This document shows positions 1 to 6,265 of a DNA stretch of 8,734 bases, in pieces. How positions within the stretch are numbered: position 1 is the first letter of the stretch; each line of letters opens with the position of its first letter. The DNA comes from Chloroflexota bacterium. Lineage in GTDB: Bacteria; Chloroflexota; Dehalococcoidia; UBA2979. Both the position numbers and the translations under genes were made by a program. Location: positions 6,497 through 15,230 of the forward strand of contig PBOW01000034.1 of the NCBI GenBank assembly GCA_002725365.1. The letters are read 5' to 3'. The notes beneath the pieces were generated by a model that was not told the origin of the DNA, did no database searches, and saw only the letters and a list, made by a program, of their open reading frames with translations.

Positions 1-776
1 GAGCTTTCGAGGATCCGGCCCGTAACGTCAGGCCTAGCTCGATGCCTACCGCACGAAGAGCAGAACCAGTCCCCTAGATGCCCGGAAAAACGTTCTCGGT
101 ATTCGACGATTGCCCCACATACGCAAAACTCGCGATCTGTCGCGTAGTCAAAGTCTCTCCAGAAGGAGGGTTGCTCTTCTAAGCCAAATGTTATTACATC
201 GACTTCTGACAGATTTCCGCCTTCAATCAAAGGGAAAAGTCTTGGATCGTCGGCATTAACAACTAGCGCCCGCTCCTCGCCAGGCCTAGCTTTAGTGATT
301 GATTTGACCCAATTGTCCAGAATACGATCGATTTCTCCATATCGATCTAACTGGTCACGAGATAAATTCAGAAACACTTGGACGCTCGGGTTCATCGCTG
401 TCGCCAGTTGCGGAACCACTGCTTCGTCCACCTCAAAAACTCCAGCTCGAGCACCTCCCCTAAATGCTGACCCGAATAAAGAGCCTATATACGCCCCGGA
501 AATTCCTCGTGTGATATTCGCACCCGAGTGATTAGAAACAACTTTGGCGCCCTTTGCAGTGATAATTTCGCATATAAGGTTTGTTGTACTAGTTTTCCCA
601 TTGGTCCCTGTCACAAAAACGAGATCAGGCTTCAAGGTGCTACCAATGTGTTGGTAAATATCAGGCGCAATCACCTCAGCGATCAAGCCTGACACTGCTA
701 ATCCCCCACCTCTTCCGGTGAGCCTCGAGATGAGCATTCCGGCTGCTCCCAGCAGAATGCCCAGGGTAAGCCTCAT
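1..776 (-). CDS. murT: MurT-type Mur ligase (lipid II isoglutaminyl synthase subunit), C-terminus beyond the window
   Basis: With GatD, MurT amidates the alpha-carboxyl of D-glutamate in peptidoglycan lipid II: GatD releases ammonia from glutamine and MurT activates the glutamate with ATP. About 258 residues are visible, reading toward base 1 with no stop. From the ATG at 776 there is a short hydrophobic/basic N-terminus, the Mur ligase P-loop VTGTNGKTST at about residues 55-64, SNHSGANITRGI around 81-92, EVDEA, NLSRDQLDRYGEID and NADDP, all typical of the Mur ligase central domain. A zinc-ribbon-like cysteine cluster follows near residues 216-241 (CVCG, then CSSCG), the hallmark separating MurT from MurC-F. 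The first pair is CxC rather than CxxC. The ATG puts the P-loop where I recall it in S. aureus MurT; no strong Shine-Dalgarno is visible, and an in-frame GTG lies 8 codons upstream. The glutamate-activation C-terminal domain and the expected partner gatD are outside the window. It follows tatA on the same strand after 137 bp. Confidence 0.9.
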   Translation of the reverse strand, partial: MRLTLGILLGAAGMLISRLTGRGGGLAVSGLIAEVIAPDIYQHIGSTLKPDLVFVTGTNGKTSTTNLICEIITAKGAKVVSNHSGANITRGISGAYIGSLFGSAFRGGARAGVFEVDEAVVPQLATAMNPSVQVFLNLSRDQLDRYGEIDRILDNWVKSITKARPGEERALVVNADDPRLFPLIEGGNLSEVDVITFGLEEQPSFWRDFDYATDREFCVCGAIVEYRERFSGHLGDWFCSSCGRHRARPDVTGRILES

Positions 777-913
777 AAATCCAATCAAACAATCACCCAC
801 TAATCTGAACCGGCGTATCTCCGACTCTCGGCACACCAACTAGTGTAGTCATCCGAATTCAGGATTAGGTCAGGGGATCGCGGGGAGTTACAGAAATCAG
901 ATTGAATCTCTTA

Positions 914-1135
914 TTAGCTGGCATCACTCTTGGGTGAGTCACTCTTGTCAGTGGTTTCGGATTCAGACTCTTCGCCGGAAGATTCGTCAGAGTCATCGGA
1001 TTTAGCCTCGGTCCTGAACTCCCGTATACCACGACCCAACGCACCACCGAGATCAGCCACCCTGCTCGCTCCAAAAAGGAGTGCAAGAATAACCAAAACG
1101 ATCAATAGCTCCTGCCAACCAAGTCCACCGATCAT
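914..1135 (-). CDS. tatA: Twin-arginine translocase subunit TatA/TatE family
   Basis: Small membrane subunit of the twin-arginine translocase, which exports folded proteins; TatA forms the pore-like assembly recruited by TatBC. The 73-residue product shows the full TatA plan: a short periplasmic N-terminus (MIGGLGWQELL), one transmembrane helix at about residues 7-21, the FG hinge at 21-22, an amphipathic helix at about 25-42 (LGGALGRGIREFR), and a very acidic, serine-rich low-complexity tail from about 47 to the end. The hinge lacks the common LPEL proline, reading VADL. I chose the ATG at 1135 because GAGGAGA lies 6 bases upstream. The ORF could open at a TTG at 1150, but that TTG overlaps the Shine-Dalgarno itself and would add five polar residues not typical of the family. 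It sits 77 bp downstream of the anchored propeller-like gene and upstream of murT on the same strand, so co-transcription is likely. TatB cannot be excluded from sequence alone, but the length and GxxREFR helix favour TatA. Confidence 0.93.
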   Translation of the reverse strand: MIGGLGWQELLIVLVILALLFGASRVADLGGALGRGIREFRTEAKSDDSDESSGEESESETTDKSDSPKSDAS

Positions 1136-1212
1136 GTGAGTTCTCCTCAATCACTGAAACAGAATCGTACACCAAGTACGGATCTAGTTCTACTCTAATT
1201 CTTACTTAGGTT

Positions 1213-2529
1213 TCAATCTTCCTCTGCGTCCCCATGGTGCAAAATTACTAGACGGCCGTTCCCACCATCAATAATTGCAATGTTTTGCTGTTCGTCGATC
1301 GACACCCCAATAGGCTTATCTAGTGAGTCGATCGACGAACCTGAGGAACAATCAGAATTTCCCCAAAGTATCTGGCCTTCCTGTCCGCGCGGTTGTAGAA
1401 CTACCGTATTTGAAGAGGCATTTGTAATCACAAGCCCGTGCTCTCCTGCCCAACTCAAAGAAATCGGCTCCTGGATAACGCTTTTTGCATTAGATCCGCA
1501 TGTTGGGTAGTCGGAACTCCACTCCTTGAAATATTTGCTAAATTGCCCAGAGGAGCGTGGATCTTCGATCGATTCCCGGATCTCAATCCTGTTTATGGTC
1601 AGCACCTGCATGTACTCCTCATCGAAGGCCGTCGCCGACTTCGAGGGACCCGAAACCACTAATCCCTGCGGAACTTCCACAACTGATGTAGCTCGGTCAT
1701 TCACTGCAGAGACTAAATCCATTTTCTCGGATCCGGCATCGTATCGGTAGATCGCTGGAGGATAGCTCGAGGCGATATATATCGCACCGTCTTCTCCAAT
1801 AATGAAGTCGGTTGGAGTCAAGTCGCTCTTAGTAGTTCTCCCGCTCATAGCAACCTGCCACTCATCGCTAGCTGGACTACGCCTCGTCAAGCGCCATCCG
1901 TTGTCCTCCTGGAGAAGCACCCATAGAGTGCCTTCATTATCGAAATTCACAGATATCACCGATGGGTTACCAAACATCGCCGTATTAATCGGGACTTCCG
2001 AGACTGAAGCGGTGAGAGTATCGTTCTCTGAGGCAGTTACCGAAATGAGTTTCAAAAACAAGGTGTCATCAGCCACGAGCCAAGCTGAAGACGCAATGGG
2101 GCGCTGTAAGCTAACGAAATCAGGCACAGCCACTACATCCTGAGCACCCGAGAGTGGAAGGATTAGTGAGCGGTCCTCACTAAAGTTTTCCCCAGAGAGT
2201 GAAAGTGTTTTCGGTTGTGATTCCTCAGCGCTCTGCTGATCCAAATCGCCTTGCAGTTTCTCAAATACAGCTGCCAACGAGTCAACAGCCTCGTCATCCA
2301 GCTCAGACTCAGAAAACAGTATGTCCCCCGAGTCGTTCAATATGACAACCTTGTATTCAACCACAACCTTTGGCGCAATGATCTCTTCAGCTTGTATTGG
2401 CTCATTATTGAATATATCCAGTGCTGATCCATCCGAAATTCGGGGCAGGAATAAAAACAATATAACGAACCCAGAGTTAACCAACGAAACAATTATCCCG
2501 GCAAGAAACCACCTGGCTGAACTATCCAT
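1213..2529 (-). CDS. Membrane-anchored extracytoplasmic protein with beta-propeller-like (NHL/SMP-30-like) repeats, function unknown
   Basis: I do not recognise this 438-residue protein as a named family. The N-terminus is a signal-anchor: a few polar residues, then a strongly hydrophobic helix at about 8-28 followed by PR, so the bulk probably faces outside. Residues 55-75 form a short beta-rich segment (VVVEYKVVILNDSGDILF); 76-115 is an acidic, glutamine/serine-rich helix or linker. From about 135 onward there are recurring strand-turn-strand blocks of propeller type: VISVNFDNEGTLWVLLQ (191-207), DFIIGEDGAIYIASSYPPAI (241-260), and the most NHL-like, PIGVSIDEQQNIAIIDGGNG (406-425). The only two cysteines (344 and 394) both lie in the outer part and could form a disulfide. 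The ATG at 2529 has GGAGG four bases upstream. A sigma70-like promoter lies just upstream, and tatA and murT follow. No catalytic motif is visible; a binding, scaffold or sensor role is inference only. Confidence 0.85.
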   Translation of the reverse strand: MDSSARWFLAGIIVSLVNSGFVILFLFLPRISDGSALDIFNNEPIQAEEIIAPKVVVEYKVVILNDSGDILFSESELDDEAVDSLAAVFEKLQGDLDQQSAEESQPKTLSLSGENFSEDRSLILPLSGAQDVVAVPDFVSLQRPIASSAWLVADDTLFLKLISVTASENDTLTASVSEVPINTAMFGNPSVISVNFDNEGTLWVLLQEDNGWRLTRRSPASDEWQVAMSGRTTKSDLTPTDFIIGEDGAIYIASSYPPAIYRYDAGSEKMDLVSAVNDRATSVVEVPQGLVVSGPSKSATAFDEEYMQVLTINRIEIRESIEDPRSSGQFSKYFKEWSSDYPTCGSNAKSVIQEPISLSWAGEHGLVITNASSNTVVLQPRGQEGQILWGNSDCSSGSSIDSLDKPIGVSIDEQQNIAIIDGGNGRLVILHHGDAEED

Positions 2530-2553
2530 ACTGCCTCCAGAGATAACCGTTAG

Positions 2554-2582
2554 ATTGTATCTCCATCTGTCGATCCTGACAG
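2554..2582 (-). promoter_or_regulatory. Sigma70-like promoter for the minus-strand anchored protein/tatA/murT group
   Basis: Read on the minus strand there is CTGTCA (2582-2577, 4 of 6 to TTGACA), a 17-bp spacer, and TACAAT (2559-2554, 5 of 6 to TATAAT). A start near 2547 would leave a leader of about 18 bases that contains the GGAGG Shine-Dalgarno (2538-2534) of the gene starting at 2529. Spacing and position fit well; this is a consensus match by eye only. Confidence 0.55.
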
Positions 2583-2620
2583 TAGAAACTCGTCTTTGCT
2601 CGGTGTGAAAACAGTAGCCG

Positions 2621-2629
2621 TGGTAAAAT
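2621..2629 (+). promoter_or_regulatory. Extended -10 promoter element for gyrB
   Basis: TGGTAAAAT matches the extended -10 form TGnTATAAT with one mismatch in the hexamer. No good -35 box lies at 16-19 bp spacing, which extended -10 promoters can tolerate. Transcription would start near 2636, just after an in-frame stop (TGA at 2634), giving a leader of about 43 bases before the proposed gyrB start at 2679. If this is the promoter, the gyrB message contains no AUG, GUG or UUG in the gyrB frame before 2781. Confidence 0.45.
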
Positions 2630-2655
2630 GTACTGACGCGCCGTCGGGGGTCTGG

Positions 2656-2673
2656 CGCTCTGGAACTGGAGCG
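2656..2673 (+). promoter_or_regulatory. Short hairpin enclosing the gyrB Shine-Dalgarno
   Basis: CGCTC (2656-2660) pairs with GAGCG (2669-2673) around an 8-base loop, with two further possible G-U pairs inside. The 3' arm and loop edge contain GGAG (2668-2671), the only good Shine-Dalgarno upstream of the gyrB reading frame. Folding would hide the ribosome site. It is short and may be coincidence. Confidence 0.35.
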
Positions 2674-2678
2674 GACTG

Positions 2679-4727
2679 ATCGTTACTACTAAAAAAACAA
2701 AATCTACCTCGTCGAAAGCAAAAAAGTCTGACTACGGTGCAAAGGATATCCGGATACTTGAGGGCCTGGAAGCTGTCCGAATGCGGCCCGGAATGTACAT
2801 TGGAAGTACTGGACAGACAGGCCTTCATCATCTCGTCTACGAAATAGTCGATAATGCCATTGATGAGGCGCTCGCGGGTCATTGCGATCAAATAGAGGTG
2901 ATCATTGAAGAAGATGGTCATGTCGTTGTTATCGACAATGGCCGAGGTATCCCTGTAGAAAAGCACCCAGGCACTGGTCTCTCTACTGTAGAAACCGTGC
3001 TCACGACTCTGCACGCCGGCGGAAAATTTGAACCAGACTCAGATAAGGATAGTCACCAGCCAGAAAGTACCGAAGGAGCATATCGATTCTCTGGTGGGCT
3101 TCACGGAGTAGGGGCGTCGGTGGTGAACGCCCTGTCAGAGGAGCTTGAGGTAGAGGTCAGGCGAGACGGAGCGAACCATTACCAGCGTTATGAACGCGGG
3201 ATTGCTTCATCGAAACTCACGAAGCGTAAGAATCCAACACTCCCTGGAACCTCGGAAAACGGGACAACTATTAGGTTTCTGCCTGACTCGGAAATATTCA
3301 CCTCATCGGCACCCGTATTGGAAGAAGAAGACATCAGTGAAGACGAAAATACAATACTGTCTGTAGATGGCTTCGACTTTGAAGTACTAGCGGGTAGATT
3401 CCGAGAGATGGCCTATCTAACCGGGCGAATACGGATCGGAATAAATGACCGGAGAAATGGTGGGCAAGAGCGCTGGTTCTACTTCGATTCCGGAATCAAA
3501 GCTTTTGTTCAAAAAATGACTTCGGCAAGACAAGTACTTCATCCGGAACCAATAGTTATCCGTAAGAAAGACAAGGTCGAGTGTGAAGTTGCGCTGCAAT
3601 ACACGGACAGTCATCATGAATCCGTACATTCCTTTGTAAACGTGATCAGGACAGCTGACGGCGGATCGCATGTTGCGGGATTTAGATCGGTACTAACAAA
3701 AGTTCTCAACAATTACGCGAAGTCTGCAAAAATCATCAAAGAAAGTGACAGCAATCTCTCCGGGGAAGACGTGAGGGAAGGCCTGACAGCTGTGATACAT
3801 GTCTACCACCCAAACCCTCAGTTCGAAGGGCAAACCAAAGGGAAGTTAGGAAATCCCGAGGTCAAGGGCCTCGTCGAGTCTGCTATTAGTGACTCCCTGC
3901 GAGCATACCTGGAACAAAACCCTTCACATGCAAGGAAGATCGTTGAAAAGGCACAAAGGGCTGCTCAGGCACGTGAGGCTGCTAGGCGAGCCCGTGATCT
4001 CGTGCAGCGAAAGGGGCTACTTGAGGGATCAAATCTACCTGGAAAGCTGTCCGATTGCTCGACAAAAAATCCAGAACAAGCGGAAATCTATATCGTCGAG
4101 GGTAACTCAGCAGGAGGCACCGCCAAAAGTGCTAGAGATCGTCACACCCAAGCAGTCCTTCCTCTCAGAGGGAAAGTCCTAAATGTTGAGAAGGCCCGAC
4201 TCGACAAAATGCTTAAAAGCGAGCAAATCCGCAACCTGATAACCGCTCTCGGCACTGGGTTCGGGAATGAATTTGCCGTGGACAAATTAAGGTACCACAA
4301 GATCGTCATCATGACAGATGCTGACGTTGATGGAGCGCACATTCGAACTCTCCTTCTCACATTCTTCTTCCGGCATATGCCGGAACTGATCGAAAACGGG
4401 TATTTGTACATCGCCTTGCCGCCGCTTTACCTGGCCAGTCACGGCCGCACCAAATCATGGTTATGGACCAATGCAGAACGAGATAGCTATCTTGCTCAGC
4501 AGGGAGATACTAGGGTGAATCTGCAGCGATATAAGGGCCTAGGTGAAATGAATGCTGAACAGCTGTGGGATACTACTCTGAATCCTGAAACCCGATCACT
4601 AAATAGAGTTCAGGTCCAAGATGCCGAACTAGCAAATGTAGTGTTTGACGAGTTAATGGGAACCGAAGTACCGCCACGTAAAGCTTTCATAATGAGAAAC
4701 GCCGCTGAAGCTACCTTAGATATCTAA
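2679..4727 (+). CDS. gyrB: DNA gyrase subunit B (start uncertain; non-AUG start proposed)
   Basis: ATPase and TOPRIM subunit of DNA gyrase, which introduces negative supercoils with GyrA. Numbered from an ATC at 2679 (682 residues): N-box DNAIDEAL with Asn59, ATP-contacting Asp86 in DNGRGIP, the glycine-rich lid GLHGVGASVVNALSE, the QTK loop (385-387, Lys387), TOPRIM Glu474 in EGNSAGG, DADVD (547-551), PLRGKVLNVEKAR, and QRYKGLGEMN near the end. LNVEKAR and overall likeness favour GyrB over ParE. The roughly 170-residue insert of proteobacterial GyrB is absent. The first ATG/GTG/TTG in frame is the ATG at 2781, but codons 19-34 upstream encode YGAKDIRILEGLEAVR, the conserved N-terminal arm that includes the Tyr and Ile (19 and 24) matching E. 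coli Tyr5 and Ile10. GGAG at 2668-2671 is 7 bases from the ATC; a CTG at 2676 is another option. If only AUG/GUG/UUG can serve, the protein is 648 residues. An acidic insertion lies at about 208-231, and EGN replaces the usual EGD. Confidence 0.95.
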   Translation: MVTTKKTKSTSSKAKKSDYGAKDIRILEGLEAVRMRPGMYIGSTGQTGLHHLVYEIVDNAIDEALAGHCDQIEVIIEEDGHVVVIDNGRGIPVEKHPGTGLSTVETVLTTLHAGGKFEPDSDKDSHQPESTEGAYRFSGGLHGVGASVVNALSEELEVEVRRDGANHYQRYERGIASSKLTKRKNPTLPGTSENGTTIRFLPDSEIFTSSAPVLEEEDISEDENTILSVDGFDFEVLAGRFREMAYLTGRIRIGINDRRNGGQERWFYFDSGIKAFVQKMTSARQVLHPEPIVIRKKDKVECEVALQYTDSHHESVHSFVNVIRTADGGSHVAGFRSVLTKVLNNYAKSAKIIKESDSNLSGEDVREGLTAVIHVYHPNPQFEGQTKGKLGNPEVKGLVESAISDSLRAYLEQNPSHARKIVEKAQRAAQAREAARRARDLVQRKGLLEGSNLPGKLSDCSTKNPEQAEIYIVEGNSAGGTAKSARDRHTQAVLPLRGKVLNVEKARLDKMLKSEQIRNLITALGTGFGNEFAVDKLRYHKIVIMTDADVDGAHIRTLLLTFFFRHMPELIENGYLYIALPPLYLASHGRTKSWLWTNAERDSYLAQQGDTRVNLQRYKGLGEMNAEQLWDTTLNPETRSLNRVQVQDAELANVVFDELMGTEVPPRKAFIMRNAAEATLDI

Positions 4728-4737
4728 AGATATCTAA
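4716..4737. repeat. Perfect 10-bp inverted repeat / tandem 10-bp duplication between convergent gyrB and dapB
   Basis: TTAGATATCT (4716-4725) and AGATATCTAA (4728-4737) are perfect reverse complements separated by AA. Because the core AGATATCT is itself palindromic, the same stretch also reads as two tandem copies of AGATATCTAA (4718-4727 and 4728-4737). The gyrB stop codon TAA (4725-4727) lies in the first copy, and the dapB stop is only 9 bp past the second. It occupies nearly all of the 19-bp gap between the two convergent genes. It could form a weak bidirectional hairpin, but it is AT-rich and has no T-run on either side, so I do not call it a terminator. Confidence 0.75.
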
Positions 4738-4746
4738 CCTTTAGAA

Positions 4747-5544
4747 TCAGCCCTCAAGGCCAATGATCGACTCGAGACCAACGATGAAATCAGAGCTTGC
4801 TAGAACCGCTTGAATACCGAGAGTCACGCCCGGAAGGAAAGAGTCTCTTCCGATAGAATCATGTCTAATTGTTAATTTCTGTTCTACATCACCAAAGATT
4901 ATCTCATGCGAAGCGACGAACCCCGGGAGCCGGATTGAGTGAATCCCGATGCCAGATAATTCCCCCGAGCGAGTCCCATCGATATGAGTTAACTCAGGCC
5001 TGTTGAATTCAAAATCGCTACCTCGCCCAGCGCGCATTGCCTCTGCTATTGCCAATGCTGTGCCTGAAGGAGCATCCACTTTGCCTTCATGATGCAATTC
5101 AATTAATTCCGCTCTCTCAAAGAATCGAGAAGCGATTTTAGCCAAGTGCTGCAATACCACAGCTCCAATCGCGAAATTAGCGGCGTAAAGGCCTCCAATA
5201 CCTGCTGAATCACACTGGGCTCGCATCTCTTGCAAATATTCGTCATCGAGTCCTGAAGTGCCTACTACAGGCCTTACACCGCTTGACACGGCTGCTGCAA
5301 TCACCACTGGCGCAAAATCCGCATGGGTGAAATCAACCAGCACATCTGGCCCAGTGGCTTCGATGACCGGCCGTGGCAATCTCGACCAAGGGATACTTTT
5401 GCCATCGATAACTTCCGAAGTTCCTTCGGGAGAATCAGCGAGTGGTGACACCAGGCCTACGACTTCGAATCCATCGACCTTATCCAAGCCTTGAGCAAGC
5501 ATAGTCCCCATTTTTCCATCACCGCTAATAACTAGTTTCGCCAC
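4747..5544 (-). CDS. dapB: 4-hydroxy-tetrahydrodipicolinate reductase (DapB)
   Basis: Reduces the DapA product 4-hydroxy-tetrahydrodipicolinate to tetrahydrodipicolinate with NAD(P)H, the second step of the diaminopimelate/lysine branch. The 265-residue length is normal. The N-terminal Rossmann domain begins with VISGDGKMG (residues 5-13), a variant of the usual GAxGRMG with Lys in place of Arg. Further on are DFTHADF (71-77), VGTSGLD (94-100) and NFAIGAVVL (123-131). The catalytic signature ELHHEGKVDAPSGTA spans about 149-163, with His151/152, Lys155 and DAPSGT intact. GTRSGELSGIGIHSIRLPG (190-208) and the final FLPGVTLGIQAV helix complete the family pattern. The start is a GTG at 5544 with GGGAG six bases upstream; an ATG at 5546 is out of frame. 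It is the last gene of the dapA / nucleotidyltransferase-like / dapB cluster, 34 bp after the middle gene, and converges on gyrB. Confidence 0.97.
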   Translation of the reverse strand: MAKLVISGDGKMGTMLAQGLDKVDGFEVVGLVSPLADSPEGTSEVIDGKSIPWSRLPRPVIEATGPDVLVDFTHADFAPVVIAAAVSSGVRPVVGTSGLDDEYLQEMRAQCDSAGIGGLYAANFAIGAVVLQHLAKIASRFFERAELIELHHEGKVDAPSGTALAIAEAMRAGRGSDFEFNRPELTHIDGTRSGELSGIGIHSIRLPGFVASHEIIFGDVEQKLTIRHDSIGRDSFLPGVTLGIQAVLASSDFIVGLESIIGLEG

Positions 5545-5578
5545 ATTACGCTCCCATTAAAACCGTTCACTTGTCTGC

Positions 5579-6238
5579 CTACTTCCTCAATCGGACAAGT
5601 TCGGAGACCATCCCTGATATCTCGTCGATTAAAAAGATTAATCCATCACTCACGCGCCCGCTTACTCTCCCTTGCTGCAGGGCGGTGAGGTTTGCCATAA
5701 CGTCTCCTAAGTCCTCGCCCTCTCTGACCACCGACCGGATAGAAAACAGCGTTGGTTCGACAAGTCTGGATAATTCACCATCATTGGAAATGTCCGGGAA
5801 CTTATACTGCCTTGGTGGACTCCAATCGTCCTTGGTGTCCGATGGAATTTCCCTTATGACCGCGCCATGGGCAAGCTTGCCTTTGCCTATCGCTTCTTCC
5901 AACTCGACACCCTTATAGAATGCCATGGCTACGAAGTTGAATGGCGACTCATCATGAAGCCAAAATCTCCCACTAGGAAAATCCATACCTGAAAAAGGCC
6001 TGAAGTATCGAATCGGGAAAATATCATTCAAAGCATTCACTACTAACAGTGGATCTGTGGCCTCCATCACTAATTGGATCTCGTCATATCCATCATGATT
6101 TCCTTCAGCCAATGAACCGGCAATCGCAAGTTTCTTCACTGACTCAATTGATTGAAATGTCAGTACAAGTTCCTCAAATATCCGTTTTGGTGATGATACG
6201 TATGGGAACAAAAGGGCTTGTGCACGATCAGGCTGCAT
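5579..6238 (-). CDS. Nucleotidyltransferase-fold-like protein with a degenerate active site, function unknown
   Basis: I do not know a named family for this 219-residue protein. Residues 36-58 (KKLAIAGSLAEGNHDGYDEIQLV) resemble the helix-turn-strand start of a polymerase-beta-type nucleotidyltransferase, whose motif is GS, about 9-13 residues, then DxD before a hydrophobic strand. Here GS (41-42) is kept, but aligning on the strand puts Glu53-Ile-Gln55 where Asp-x-Asp should be, and the later strand FNFVAMAF (100-107) carries no carboxylate. That suggests a fold retained for binding or regulation. Residues 155-217 look helical, ending in a basic LVRLRK. The ORF can open at a GTG at 6241, but I prefer the ATG at 6238, with AGGG seven bases upstream. 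An 8-codon ORF (ATG at 6264) fills the gap from dapA, its TGA overlapping this ATG as TGATG, which may couple translation. Position between dapA and dapB suggests a link to lysine/diaminopimelate metabolism; that link is inference. Confidence 0.8.
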   Translation of the reverse strand: MQPDRAQALLFPYVSSPKRIFEELVLTFQSIESVKKLAIAGSLAEGNHDGYDEIQLVMEATDPLLVVNALNDIFPIRYFRPFSGMDFPSGRFWLHDESPFNFVAMAFYKGVELEEAIGKGKLAHGAVIREIPSDTKDDWSPPRQYKFPDISNDGELSRLVEPTLFSIRSVVREGEDLGDVMANLTALQQGRVSGRVSDGLIFLIDEISGMVSELVRLRK

Positions 6239-6265
6239 CACAAGGCCCTGTTCAGCTGAGCCATA

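Noticed and set aside
295..531. 78-codon plus-strand ORF inside murT
   Set aside because: Antisense to clear Mur ligase coding sequence; no motif or ribosome site.
793..852. 19-codon minus-strand ORF (ATG at 852) in the gap between tatA and murT
   Set aside because: No Shine-Dalgarno, no recognisable motif, and ORFs this short are expected by chance; it ends 17 bases before the murT ATG but nothing else supports a leader peptide.
1166..1180. 5-bp hairpin (CGTAC/GTACG) between the anchored-protein gene and tatA
   Set aside because: Stem too short and the following T-content too broken to be a terminator; tatA most likely shares the upstream transcript.
2605..2679. 24-codon plus-strand ORF from a GTG at 2605 whose TGA overlaps a CTG in the gyrB frame
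   Set aside because: It lacks a ribosome site and would begin upstream of the likely gyrB transcript start; no sign that it is translated.
2550..3014. 154-codon minus-strand ORF opposite the gyrB start
   Set aside because: Lies antisense to the highly conserved GyrB N-terminus, crosses the divergent promoters, and has no family-like motif; a shadow frame.
5571..5918. 115-codon plus-strand ORF opposite the nucleotidyltransferase-like gene
   Set aside because: Low-complexity Ser/Leu-rich product; the minus-strand frame has a Shine-Dalgarno, cluster context and a recognisable fold motif.
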